Origin: Plazaster borealis
Lineage: Eukaryota; Echinodermata; Asteroidea; Forcipulatida; Labidiasteridae
Length of the DNA: 64,000 bases
Direction: 5' to 3'
NCBI GenBank assembly: GCA_021014325.1
Contig: CM037459.1
Coordinates: forward strand, 14,100,501 to 14,164,500
Part shown: positions 22,544 through 33,397 of the stretch, piece after piece
Layout of the letters: each line of letters begins with the position of its first letter
Numbering within the stretch: the first letter of the stretch is position 1
Position numbers and translations under genes: made by a program
Notes under the pieces: model-generated
What the model saw: only the letters and a program-made list of their open reading frames with translations
Told to the model about the DNA's origin: nothing
Database searches by the model: none

Positions 22544-24301
22544 TGTGCGGCACCTAAATGTAGCCCGAGCCCTAAATGTCGCCTGACCTAAATGTAGCCC
22601 CAAACCTGTACCTAAATGTCTCCCAGACCTAAATGTAGCCCCAAACCTGTACCTAAATGTCGCCCGACCTAAATGTAGCCCCAAACTTGTACCTAAATGT
22701 CGCCCAGACCTAAATGTAGCCCCAAACCTGCCCGACCAATGTAGACGCAAAGTTGTACCTAAAGTTAGAGTGTGATTTTATTTTAGTTATTTATTATTAC
22801 TATTATTATTTGTTTATTTTGGGTGGGGGAACGGGTTTGCGTTCTTATAATTATTTGTTCTTAGCCACAAACATGAACCTATTACTAGATATTCGTCGTA
22901 GGAAGTCAGTGGATGTTCAGTCTAAGCATGGAGGTAAGATTTACTTCAAACTTACACTGAGGACAAGCCGATTGCGTTGTTTCCATTGTTCGACACCTCT
23001 ACCGAACCCCCTACCCCCACCCCCAAAAAACACTTTGAACACTCTGGATGCTGCGGTTTCAGGACTCTTTCCGGTATGTAAGACGGAGAAGGACTTCTGG
23101 TGTCAAATGTCATTCAGCGGTAGTGTGCTCGCTCACAAACTGCCTTATTCGCCTGAAATGATGGTTCGTTAGTCTATGTCCTTGCTCTATGGTATGTAAA
23201 TACAAATGTAATTATTACTTGATGATTAAGATGTACGAGTTAGGTAAGCTTAAAATCCTTTTCTTTAAGGGGAAGGTTAAGTGAAAATGACATTTCAATC
23301 AGTTTTAATTATTATTATTTTTCGGGGCGGGGGGTTAGCATAGTAATTTCGTCTACAATCATGTGGATATGTTTCATCCGTAAACTTGCCAAGTTTTTAA
23401 AAAATTTTACTTACAAAAAAGATTAATAATTTGATCATGATATGATTTCTAACTGTCGGGTTTGAATTGAAGCTAACCACCGTTCATGTATATTTACATT
23501 TACTGTGTGTGCAAAAATCATATCTCGTGAACCAAAAAGGGTTAAGCTAACCATGTACTTAAACCTAGTGTGTCGATGAAACCGCAAACGTGTTCGGAAT
23601 GATGACGTCATCGATGACGTCATAACATTAAACCAATGTTTAATATTTAGAACAATCATATCTGGAGAACCATTATTGCTACACACAAGATATTTGGACC
23701 ATGTGAAAGACCCTGGAGTATTTTTACAATCTTACACAAAGTGTGACCCCCCCCCCGTGACCTTTACTTCCGTTAATTAATTTTTATTTATTTTTTTAAG
23801 TTCGTAAAAAAGATGTTAGGAACCTAAAAGGCCTTAAAAACAACTTTTCGCTTTTCATTTTCCCCAAACCCCCCCCCACATCTCTATTTAGTCATATTTC
23901 CAAAATATCGCTAAACACCCTCCATAAAATTGCCGTGTTGTCCCAGGATATGTGTGATTTCCGATGTGGCTATTTTGTACATGGCCTATTGAGCGAGTTT
24001 AACAAAAAAGTCTAGTTTGACATGTTTTTGTTTGAAACGAGTCGAACAACTCGCCTTAACATTCATTGTAGCTATCATTAAAATCATGAGTTAGGTCGGG
24101 GCGACATTTAGGTACATGTTTGGGGCTACATTTAGGTCGGGGCGACATTTAGATACAGGTTTGGGGCTACATTTAGGTCGGGCGACATTTAGGTACAGGT
24201 TTGGGGCTACATTTAGGTCTGGGCGACATTTAGGTACAGGTTTGGGGCTACATTTAGGTCAGGCGACATTTAGGGCTCGGGCTACATTTAGGTGCCGCAC
24301 A
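22544..24301. mobile_element. Non-autonomous DNA transposon with minisatellite-built terminal inverted repeats (complete copy)
   Basis: 1758 bp, flanked by the six-base duplication CGCGTT (22538-22543 and 24302-24307). The ends TGTGCGGCACC are perfect inverts. Each terminal region (about 22544-22745 and 24090-24301) is an array of alternating CCTAAATGTAGCCCC and CCTAAATGTCGCC modules, in opposite orientation at the two ends. The middle has a low-complexity T/G stretch, a short frame at about 22874-23172 starting MNLLLDIRRRKSVDVQ, C-runs, and paired TGACGTCA palindromes (23603-23622). No transposase is recognised. Related copies split receptor pseudogenes near 40 and 48 kb. Confidence 0.85.
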
Positions 24302-24544
24302 CGCGTTCGAGGTTGAAAGAACGACCGTACTCACGACTTCGCTATACCTGTGTATGTACATATGTACTACATGTTTGTGTATGCACTTGTACACTGCTGC
24401 AGCATTTGTTGCCGCACCGGGCCGGGGTACACTGTACCAACAGCTACGCCTCCAGCCTCTGACGATGACCGTTGGCAGTTTTTAAAAACATTTCTAGATA
24501 GATGAATTACCTTTAAAATGTAAACAAAATAAAATAAATTTTTA

Positions 24545-25020
24545 CAAAAACAAAACCACTGCCGACCGATAGGTGACCACTGGCCAAGATTTGTGTACAC
24601 CCCAAATGTAGTTCGAGCCAATGAAACATTGGACCAAGTTAGCCTGCAAACGGCTTATAAATAATGTGGAGGATCAAGCATTTTGTAAATATAAATGAAA
24701 TGACCACTGCTGACCGACACCTATCGGTCAGCAGTGGTCAGTAAAAAAAAGTGGTAATTTCATGAAAAAAATAAAAACACATTGTTTTTTTCGCATTTAA
24801 AATGCATTTCATTTATTTAAGGGTGTCCATAAAGTTTGGCCAAAGGTCTTCTAGTGGTCAGTAGGCCTAGTGGTAATTTGACGAACATTTTCAGGCTGCT
24901 TCTCATTTTGCTACCCAACCTGGTCAATGCTTCAATGGCTGGAGCCCCATTTCGGGTGTACACGGATTTTGGCCTGTGGCCATCTATCGGTCAGCAGTGG
25001 TCATTTTATGAAAAAACAAT
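24545..25020. mobile_element. Inverted pair of the 18930-type repeat
   Basis: Plus-oriented copy at about 24545-24720 and minus-oriented copy at about 24735-25020 meet in CTATCGGTCAGCAGTGGTC. The outer ends carry the same motif, so the pair forms a large foldback. The minus copy is the closer match to 18930-19085. Confidence 0.65.
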
Positions 25021-25373
25021 GTTGTTTATATATTTTGAATTTATTTCATAGGGTGGATATTAATTATGAAGCACTATAGCTCTTGTTCACTCTACACCCA
25101 TGTATGATATGAAATACTGTGTAGTTATACTCGATCCTTCCAGCCTGCTGGGGAAAAATGTTTTGTTTGCTGTGTTTCTTTAGATGATCTTCCTGTCAAG
25201 GGAACTCGGCAAACTCCCACAATGGGATATAAACACCAAGCTAGCAACAGCCAATCTCTCTCATACAAAAAGGTGTAATGTTTATGATTATGATTCCACA
25301 AATTATTTAACAAATTGTGATTCAGTAACTAGACGACAATACGTATTCTAGTCATTGTGAAATCAGCGGTTAG

Positions 25374-25445
25374 CCTGACCCGGATTCGAGCCCGCAACCT
25401 TGTGATTGCAAGTCCTGCAGTCTAACCACTTGACCACGGTGACAT
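25374..25445 (-). mobile_element. tRNA-like sequence, probably SINE head or tRNA pseudogene
   Basis: The minus strand reads GTCACCGTGGTCAAGTGG then a D-arm-like TTAGACTGC and a T-arm-like GGGCTCGAATCCGGG. A CTTG/CAAG stem fits the anticodon arm. The acceptor ends do not pair and the T stem is imperfect, so I do not call a functional tRNA. Confidence 0.45.
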
Positions 25446-25729
25446 CCACTTGACCACGGTGAAATTGCCAAATACCTGCCCCTCTAAATTAATAAGTGCG
25501 GTCTGGGACAGAACTGTATTTATATTCATTTGCCACATAAAAACATTTAAAACAAATCATCAATGTTAAGGCGGTACTAGGGTAAGGGAAGGTGCTAGCA
25601 TTCTCGGGCGTCCTGTTTCCTGTGTGTTTCCTTGTTCGGAAACGCTACGTGGAAATTTCCCTTTCGTTCCAGCCAAATTTGTCAATACATTTTAACAAGG
25701 ATGTATATCAAAATATGCTGCCAACACAT

Positions 25730-25781
25730 TTATAGTAGCTCTCACAACTGATATCGGTGTTAGATGTATTGTGCTGTCGAT
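25730..25781 (+). promoter_or_regulatory. Conserved block just upstream of receptor starts
   Basis: 'tatcggtgt(t/c)agatgta' followed by 'tgctgtcgat' directly before ATG is shared with the genes starting at 31147, 56820 and 62205. It is probably the 5' UTR inherited with each duplication. It could include promoter elements. Confidence 0.4.
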
Positions 25782-26903
25782 ATGAACAACATGGACAACA
25801 ACTCTCTGCCTGAAACCAATGCTACCGTGGGGGCACCCGTCTACTCTTCGCTGTATCCCTACGAGGCTCGTGCAGCCTTAGTCGGGTTTTGGATCTTAGC
25901 CTGCATCCTGGGCCTCGTAGGAAACAGTCTCGTTATTTGGTCCATCATCCTTTCTAAGAAACTCCGCACCGTAACCAACGTCTTCGTGGTCAACCTTAGC
26001 GTGGCTGATTTCTGGACCAGTCTCTCCTACCCGTGGATTTGCATAGCTTTGGTCAGCCAAGAAAGCTGGCCCTTGGAGTCGGAGGTCCCGTGTGTCATTG
26101 CTGCTATTCAGTTTTACACAGGTCTTGGAGCGAGTCTATACACTTTAGCCTCCATAGCTTTGAACCGCATGGTCCTCATCACCCAATCCATGGATACCTA
26201 CAGTCGGTGGTACACCCCGCGTAAAGTAACCGTCATGATCGCAGTGACTTGGGTTATCCCTTGTATTGTGTTTTTCCTCCCGCCGATTCTTGGCATTGGT
26301 GCTTTTGGTTACGATCCGCAAGACAATACCTGCTCAGACAAAGATGGTCATTCACGAGGCCCCGAATACAACCTGGCCCAATCTGTGGGTCTATTCCCAA
26401 TCCCAATGCTCATCATCATCTGTTGCTACACGGCACTCTACATCCATCTTAAACGACACTTCAGGAAACAAAAGACAAGCAGATCTGTCAAGAATAGTCA
26501 GTCAATCTCCATAGCGGCTGGTGTTGATGGTGAAACGTCCACTAGTTTCACTGTTGCCACCGGGGAGTCTTCAGTGACTAATGCTGAACACGTCTCCAAG
26601 AAAGCCAGGCAGGCCATCAGCCGTCAGCAACTAGCTATCACGAAGAATCTCTTCCTTGTGTTTTGCATCTTCGCATTGTTAATGTCTCCTTACTTCATCT
26701 CTCTCGCTATACCATCCAGTCGTAAGTTTGCTCTCTACGGAGCAACCATTACTATTTTTAACAGCTGTGTAAACCCCATTATTTATGCAGTCAATCACCC
26801 ACAGTTCAAAGTGGTAATGAGGAAGATAGTTCAATGCCGTTACTCTGAAATACAAGAACCTTCAGATTTACTGAAATTCTTGATGTCATTGCGAAAGAAT
26901 TAA
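25782..26903 (+). CDS. Orphan class A GPCR (melatonin/Tre1-like), intact
   Basis: A 373-residue, single-exon, seven-helix receptor for the plasma membrane; ligand unknown. Sequons at N6 and N13 lie in the extracellular tail. TM1 is about 31-55 (GNSLVIW 48-53), TM2 about 66-90 (D76), TM3 about 103-127 with C104 at its top and NRM at 128-130, TM4 about 148-171, loop-2 C184 in QDNTCSDKDG, TM5 about 200-223, TM6 about 286-310 (SPYF 302-305) and TM7 with NPIIY 331-335. C352 may be palmitoylated. The start was chosen because MNNMD is conserved in paralogues; an in-frame ATG six codons earlier (25764) has a poor context. DNA over 25849-25970 is identical to the gene at 62205. Confidence 0.93.
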   Translation: MNNMDNNSLPETNATVGAPVYSSLYPYEARAALVGFWILACILGLVGNSLVIWSIILSKKLRTVTNVFVVNLSVADFWTSLSYPWICIALVSQESWPLESEVPCVIAAIQFYTGLGASLYTLASIALNRMVLITQSMDTYSRWYTPRKVTVMIAVTWVIPCIVFFLPPILGIGAFGYDPQDNTCSDKDGHSRGPEYNLAQSVGLFPIPMLIIICCYTALYIHLKRHFRKQKTSRSVKNSQSISIAAGVDGETSTSFTVATGESSVTNAEHVSKKARQAISRQQLAITKNLFLVFCIFALLMSPYFISLAIPSSRKFALYGATITIFNSCVNPIIYAVNHPQFKVVMRKIVQCRYSEIQEPSDLLKFLMSLRKN

Positions 26904-26947
26904 CGAACTCTATGCCGGGATTCTGTCAGTTATAACAATCGATACCG

Positions 26948-27411
26948 ACACCACCACCACCACCACCTTCATCATCGTCATCATCGGCGGCAGCACTACC
27001 ACCTTTATCATTAACACAGCACCAACACCAGCATCGTCATCATCGACACAGCACCAACACCAGCATCGTCATCACCGACACAGCACCAACACCAGCATTG
27101 TCATCATCAACACAGCACCAACACCAGCATCGTCATCATCGACACAGCACCAACACCAGCATCGTCATCATCGACACAGCACCAACACCAGCATTGTCAT
27201 CATCAACACAGCACCAACACCAGCATCGTCATCATCGACACAGCACCAACACCAGCATCGTCATCATCGACACAGCACCAACACCAGCATCGTCATCATC
27301 GACACAGCACCAACACCAGCATTGTCATCATCAACACAGCACCAACACCAGCATCGTCATCATCGACACAGCACCAACACCAGCATCGTCATCATCGACA
27401 CAGCACCAACA
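26948..27411 (+). repeat. CAC/ATC minisatellite 3' of receptor gene
   Basis: Begins with CACCAC repeats, then about 13 copies of a ~30 bp unit around 'cagcaccaacaccagcatcgtcatcatcga'. A similar CACC/ATCGACA stretch follows most receptor copies in the window. The His/Gln-rich open frames across it come from the repeat. Confidence 0.85.
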
Positions 27412-27849
27412 CAATCACTTTCAACAAAGGCAGCAGCATCGGCACAATCACTCGACAGTAGCACCCAGAGAAAATCATGTCAGAGGAGACGAATTGAATA
27501 TCCCACGTTTGCAAACAGTATTATATGCTACCGGTGTAGCTTCTCGGAACAAGGTAAAACAAAAAGCACACCTTAAACGAATACAATTTCGGGGAATTTA
27601 TTTGCAATCATTTCATTATTCACGGCTTTGATACACAGAAAGGGTCACTGTTAAAGAATTAAGTTTAAAAAAAAAACACTTAAAAAAAACCGTGTTTCAC
27701 TTATTGTGGCGTGTCGTGGCCGAGCGAATAAGAACACCGGACCCAAGCTCTGGTGTTTCAGTTGTGTCAGCTTTTGGCGTAGGCCCAACGTTGGCACTTT
27801 GTCGCCATAATCAGCGTTGGCATTATGGTAGTTTCTGACAATGGGTAAA

Positions 27850-28640
27850 TGTTGGCTCTAGGTCGTCAGAATCACATTGGTTTTACGTTGGCAATCAATG
27901 TTAAGCAAACGTTGGTTTGTAGTAAATACAAAATGTTTGGCATTGTGTTGGAGTTCTAATGTTGGGCCAATGTTGACTCTAGGTCGTCAGAATCACATTG
28001 GTTTTACGTTGGCAATCATTGTTAAGCCAACGTTGGTTTGTAGTAAATACAAAATATTTGGCATTGTGTTGGGGTTCTAATGTTGGGCCATTGTTGGCTC
28101 TAAGTCGACAATATGATAATGGTTTACGTTGGCGATCAGTGTTGAGCCGACGTTGTTTTTTAGTGGAAAAGCAACATCAGCATTGTGTTGGTTTCCGACG
28201 TAGGACCAATGTTGGCTCTAGGTCGGTATTATCACATTGGTTTTTCGTTGGCGATAAATGTGGAACCAACGTTGGATAATGGTAAAAAAGCAATATCGCC
28301 AGTGTGTTGGTTTCCGACGTAGGACCAGTTTGGCATCAGGTCGACATTACACATGGGTTTTACGTTGGCTATCAGTGTGGAACCAACGTTGTTTTTTAGA
28401 GGAAAGGCAATATCGGCATTGTGCTGGGTCGGCATTATCACATTGGTTTTACGTCGGCACTCAATTTTGAGCAAACGTTGGTTATTACATTAGTGGGAAA
28501 GCAACATAGGCATTGTGTTGGTGATGTAGTACCAGTGTTGGCTCTATGTCGGCATTATCACCATGGTTTAACGTTGGCGATCAGTGTTGAGACAATGTTA
28601 GGAGCATTTAAGTATGTTCATTGATCAACAATGTTGAGGT
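27850..28640 (+). repeat. ~120 bp satellite with AACGTT palindromes
   Basis: About seven copies marked by 'ctctaggtcg' at 27856, 27977, 28098, 28216, 28334, 28427 and 28541 (period 93-121). Each has GCCAACGTTGG-like and 'attggttttacgttggc' segments. Looser AACGTT-rich relatives continue to about 29660. Confidence 0.85.
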
Positions 28641-30100
28641 CGGCATTATGACAGTTTATACATTGTTGGTTATTGATCGGGTTACATCAGTAATGGCGAT
28701 TTTAGGACAACTTTACATTGAACCAATATTGGAGATTGATAGGCAAAATTCGGCGATGTCTTCATACCGATTGCCAATCTTTGTTTGAGGCCAAAATGTG
28801 GTCTATCTGGGCATAAATTAGAACTGTCTTTACAAATAATAGTTTGCTTGTTAGTTATAGGACAAATTTGATGGTCAGAATCGTTGCTAACGTTGAAGCG
28901 TTTTGAAGGTGGAACAGTCTAAAACCATTAATTCCTAAAACACACGAAAAAGTCAATACTCAGTTATAGCATGTTGGCCAAACATTGAGCCAACGTTGGG
29001 CCAAAGTTGACATGCAATTTTTTGGGCGGGGCTTAGAAGTGTGTGATTTTTCTTTCATAATATCATAACAATTTGGTTGAATTTAGTTATCCAGGGCAAA
29101 TTTTTATACTTTTGTGTGTAATTCGTTTATAAGTTAGAAAATATGAACATCGAAAGTACATACAAACATTTGTAATTCAAACATGTGAATTAAAAAGTAA
29201 CCAGTTGAATTAAAAGGGTTTAAACCATGACTGGAAAGTCTAAGGATCCTGGACTATATAAATACAAGACATGCAGTGCAGAAGGATGTATAGGCCTATA
29301 TATAGGTTGTAGTGAGTGTTAGTTATTGGTATCATAAATTACATGTAATTAATATAACCGACAAGTATAAATTAACAGACACTAATTGCTTGACTTAATT
29401 TTAAAGGACATTACTACATGAAAAGAAAGATCAACTCGAGGTCAATATTTGTGAATAACGGAACGTTGGCCCAACGTTGGGGCAATGTTGAGCCAATGTT
29501 TACGTTGGGCCAACGTTGTGCCAATTTTTTCATTGGCTGTTGGGCCAATGACAGCCAACGTTGGCTAAATAAATCTGTTCTGTTGGCAGAATTTATAGGC
29601 TCAACGATGGCTCAATGTTCGAATATGTTGGCCCAATATTGGTTCAATGTTTTTAATTGGTATATACTTTTTATTTTCTCAGTTATAGTTTTATTTTGTG
29701 GATTGTTCCTGTAGTGTTAGTGACTTGTCTATAGTTGCTTTGTCAGTGTAACGTGTAAAATAAAATAAATAAAATAAAAAGTACAATTAACTCAAATTGT
29801 TTTAGCACAATTTGTAATATTTTTCAATAAGCATGAGTTGTATTTGTTATACTTCCCAGTGTTTGTTTGACCTTGTTTGTTTCCCTTTTTAATCGCCGCA
29901 GGCCAACATTGGCCTTTAGCGTTTCTTTTGAAACTAGTACGAAGCAGTACACTTCTTTTTTTGAATAGGTTGTTCATTTGTTTTGCATCCCTCACCTTCA
30001 GCTAAAAGAAAGGGAACATATTGGTGATAAAACAGTGTCTGCACTTTGTAACACAACATTAACACGAAATTACAGATCTATGCAAGTTTAAGCTCAATCG
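28641..30100. other. No gene seen; decayed satellite and shared noncoding block
   Basis: Scattered GCCCAACGTTGG motifs occur at 28990-29020 and 29460-29640. The stretch 29858-29990 ('gaccttgtttgtttccc', 'ctttagcgtttcttttg') recurs at 36845, 43203 and 51005, marking older shared ancestry of the flanks. Confidence 0.55.
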
Positions 30101-30104
30101 AGTA

Positions 30105-31140
30105 CACAATGATGAAGGTCTCACTTTCCTTTTCGATCGATTTTTTGTCCTGCAGTGAAAATAATTTGTATACAGCACTTGATTGTCATACCGAAACTTG
30201 AAAGTAGTTTGGGGATGAACAAAGAAAAAATCACTAGAGAGGGATTTGAACCAATGACCTCCGGCTTAACGCAATCTTACCAGCGCTCATACCAACTGAG
30301 CTATATAGCCCTATATTGGCGGTCTCCCTGGTAGAGCGCCGGTACGTTAATCCGGAGTTCGTTGGTTCAAATCCTACTCTAGTTAATTGTTCATTATTGT
30401 ACAATTATTTAAAATGTACCCAGTCGGTTTATTACTTGAAACTTGAAAGTGTCAGTTAATTCAAACTACCGTGTATGCTACCGTGATGTTCGGCCCAAAC
30501 AACGACTGCGCATCAATAATTCAATAATTTAGAGATTCGAAGTGCGCCCTCAGTGTTTTTGGGACATTTTATTTACATATTTTGTATACCGTCTAGCTTT
30601 CAGCAAGGAAAGAGCATCTCTATTTTCTTTGGGTAGTTATCTCTTTTTTATAGAAAGCATGGCTCTGGCCATGCTCCTCATATTCATTATTCGGGAGGGA
30701 TCGTATTTTAGAGGGATAATTGAAACCTGTATACTGTAGGTTTTGTATGCATGTAGCATACAGTAGTAACCAGCCACATTTAACCCTTGACATTACATTA
30801 TAGTTGTATCATTTACTGTGCTTTTATTAAAATGTGAACTGCTACTTTCTTGTAAATGATAAATTGGTTGCAGGAGGTTTATATTCAAGACGTCATTTTG
30901 TGTATTTTGTAAACTTTGGTGAATTCTCGTCCTTTTTCAGTAATAGAGGACCGTTTCTCTATCATCCCCAATCGTCGCAAGACTGTGGATCACTACATAA
31001 TAACAATCCATTATAATTTCCGGTAAAGAAAACAATTGATATCTCCACAACAAACATTTTAATAAACGTTTCCGTTTATGTCCTCATTGAACAATTATTA
31101 ACTCACACTGCCTGGTATCGGTGTCATATCTTACTTTGCG
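30105..31140 (+). promoter_or_regulatory. Upstream region shared with the 56820 pseudogene and, in part, others
   Basis: Blocks 'acacaatgatgaaggtctcac', 'cgaagtgcgccctcagtgtt', 'ttttgtatgcatgtagcata', 'gaccgtttctctatc' and 'agactgtggatcactacata' recur in order upstream of 56820. The first part also lies upstream of the two split pseudogenes. It most likely holds the promoter, but no core element is certain. A SINE interrupts it at 30206-30437. Confidence 0.45.
30206..30437. mobile_element. tRNA-derived SINE, two heads in opposite orientation
   Basis: Insertion of 232 bp flanked by the 13-base duplication GAAACTTGAAAGT (30193-30205 and 30438-30450). The uninterrupted site survives upstream of the receptor copies at about 38795 and 55370. 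Inside, the minus strand at about 30238-30312 shows an A-box-like TAGCTCAGTTGGTA and B-box-like GGTTCAAATCC. The plus strand at about 30318-30385 has a second tRNA-like half with GGTTCAAATCC. Confidence 0.8.
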
Positions 31141-31146
31141 GTCGAT

Positions 31147-32259
31147 ATGAACAACATGGACGGAATTGCTTTGCCCCAAATCAATGATACAATGGAGACA
31201 CCCGCCTACTCGTCGCCTTATTCCTACAAGGTACGCATCGGTTTAGCCTCCGTTTGGATCTTGGTCTCTATTCTGGGCCTTGTTGGAAACAGTCTCGTCA
31301 TCTGGTGCGTCATCCTGTCGAAGAAACTCCGCACCGTGACCAACGTCTTCGTGGTCAACCTCAGCGTGGCTGATTTCTGGACCAGTCTCTCCTACCCTTG
31401 GATTTGTGTCGCCGCACTGAGCCAAGATGGCTGGCCCTTGGAGTCGGAGGTCCCTTGCCAGATTGCTGCAGTGCAGTTTTACACAGGTCTTGGTGCAAGT
31501 CTTTACACTTTAGCCTCCATAGCTTTGAACCGCATGGTCCACATCACCCAATCCATGGATACCTACAGTCGGTGGTACACCCCGCGCAAAGTAACCGTCA
31601 TGATCGCAGTGACTTGGGTTATCCCGTGTATTGTGATTTTCCTCCCGCCGATTCTGGGCATAGGTGCTTTTGGTTACGACCCGCAAGACAATACGTGTAC
31701 GGACAAAGATGGTCACCCACGAGGCTCTGAGTACAACCTGATTCAGTCTGTGGGTCTATACCCAGTCCCAATGCTCATCATCATCTGTTGCTACATGGCA
31801 CTCTACCTCCATCTCAAACGACACTTCAGGAAGCAAAAGACGAGCAGATCTGTCAAGAATAGTCATTCAATCTCCACAGTGAGTGGTGAAACGTCCGCTA
31901 GTTTCACTGTTGCCACCGGGGAGTCTTCGGTGACTAATGCTGAATACGTCTCCAAGAAAGCCAGGCAGGCCATCAGCCGTCAGCAACTAGCTATCACCAA
32001 GAATCTCTTCCTTGTGTTTTGCATCTTCACATTGTTACTGTCTCCTTACTTTATCTCTCTCGCTATACCATCAAGTCGTAAGTTTGCTGTCTACGCAGGT
32101 ACCATAGCTATTTTTAACAGCTGCGTAAACCCCATCATCTACGCAGTCAATCATCCACAGTTCAAAGTGGTAATGAGGAAGATAATTAAGTGTCGTTACT
32201 CTGAAATACAAGAACCTTCCGATTTACTGAAATTCTTGCTGTCATTGCGAAAGAATTAA
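31147..32259 (+). CDS. Orphan class A GPCR (melatonin/Tre1-like), intact
   Basis: A 370-residue single-exon receptor aligned end to end with the 25782 gene. Landmarks: sequon N13-D-T, GNSLVIW (48-53) in TM1, D76 in TM2, C104 and C184 for the extracellular disulphide, NRM 128-130 after TM3, SPYF 299-302 in TM6, NPIIY 328-332 in TM7, C349 after helix 8. The third intracellular loop is about three residues shorter than in the 25782 gene. There is no in-frame ATG upstream of MNNMD, which fixes the start. The 3' flank ('caaagtctgctcaggtattgtg' then CACC repeats) is nearly identical to that of the split pseudogenes downstream, so this gene is close to their progenitor. Confidence 0.93.
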   Translation: MNNMDGIALPQINDTMETPAYSSPYSYKVRIGLASVWILVSILGLVGNSLVIWCVILSKKLRTVTNVFVVNLSVADFWTSLSYPWICVAALSQDGWPLESEVPCQIAAVQFYTGLGASLYTLASIALNRMVHITQSMDTYSRWYTPRKVTVMIAVTWVIPCIVIFLPPILGIGAFGYDPQDNTCTDKDGHPRGSEYNLIQSVGLYPVPMLIIICCYMALYLHLKRHFRKQKTSRSVKNSHSISTVSGETSASFTVATGESSVTNAEYVSKKARQAISRQQLAITKNLFLVFCIFTLLLSPYFISLAIPSSRKFAVYAGTIAIFNSCVNPIIYAVNHPQFKVVMRKIIKCRYSEIQEPSDLLKFLLSLRKN

Positions 32260-32291
32260 CAAAGTCTGCTCAGGTATTGTGTAAGTAGCAT

Positions 32292-32524
32292 CATCGACAC
32301 CACCACCACCACCACCACCAACTTCATTATTATCGACACCACATACTACCATCTTCATAACCATCGACATAGAACCAACAATACCATCTTCAATACAGCA
32401 CCTTCTTTACCAGCACCAGTATGTTCGTTTTATCAGAAGCATCAAAGCATCTTCCTAGTCGACAGCATCACCAGGATTTTCATCATCGACATTATCACCA
32501 GCAGCACCAGCATCGGCATTAGTA
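32292..32524 (+). repeat. CAC/ATC simple repeat 3' of receptor gene
   Basis: (CACC)n followed by interrupted ATCGACA and CAGCACCA motifs, homologous to the 3' flanks at 42050, 49851 and 54670. Confidence 0.75.
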
Positions 32525-32540
32525 CCTCCAACAAAACAAT

Positions 32541-33397
32541 TGAATCAGCACGAACGGTATAGTATTAAAGTTTTAAAGAACAGTTCACGTTAAGAAGACT
32601 GGCCCGCAAGAGCGGGGATGCTGTGGGTGCTGCCCAACATTTTGGATGGGGGTGCTGGAATATACTAAAGCATCCCTACTTTTAGTAAACAAGTTTTATA
32701 AATTCACCCTAACACGAACGGAAACCTTGGAAAAGGTCAACAATTTATAAATACGTGCAACATGTCATATTTTTAAAAATTACAAAAAAATCATATTCGA
32801 CACCAAGCTGTGCCCGGATTAATCAATGTGGTATGCCCGTTTTTTTGTGTGAAGGCTGGTCGGCCCTGCCAGGGGCGTGTTTTGGCGACCATGACCGGAA
32901 ACAAAGTTTCTGACGTAAAATTCACTGACCGAAACAATTTCCCAGAGCTACGCGAAAACGGGTCGGTAACCAGAAACAGTTCATGACGTAGGTACATCTC
33001 TTGAACATTCATGTTCTGAAAATATACAACCTTCGGTTTATTTTCAAGTAATGGAACTTAAGTCTTTGTAATTTTATCAACATTATTTAATTGTTATGCT
33101 TCAAGATATTTAATTGTTAAAGAACTCCATTGACACCTTTCGCTAGTTTTTAGAGTCCGCCATCTTGAAACCAAGCCTAACCGATCCAAAAAATTTGGTT
33201 ATGGTTTGGTCGGAACAGCCGCGTCACCGCGGTTCAACCGAACGCGCGAAAACGCTCAACCAATGGCCAAAGCTCAAACATGTTTCTGGTTGGGGTCGCC
33301 AAAACGCACCCCTGTGTGTAATTCTTCGTAAGAAATGCGCACGATGCTGGATTGAACGGGGTGACAGGGATTTTCAGTGTGTAGTCCTATTTTTCAA
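32541..33397. other. No gene seen
   Basis: No recognisable features. The short frames at 32791-33012 and 33165-33461 have no family similarity that I can see. Confidence 0.5.

Noticed and set aside
22874..23172. Small frame MNLLLDIRRRKSVDVQ in the minisatellite-ended transposon, kept in three copies
   Set aside because: Copies differ by frame-changing indels in the second half, and two of the three are recent duplicates, so there is no sign of selection for protein. A GGAG/GTAAGA donor-like site inside it is weak evidence for an exon.
27098..27631. 177-codon His/Gln-rich open frame
   Set aside because: Comes from the CAC/ATC minisatellite downstream of a receptor; no independent coding evidence.
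30238..30385. Functional tRNA genes
   Set aside because: A- and B-box-like motifs are present, but stems do not pair properly and the segment is inside a SINE insertion with target duplications.
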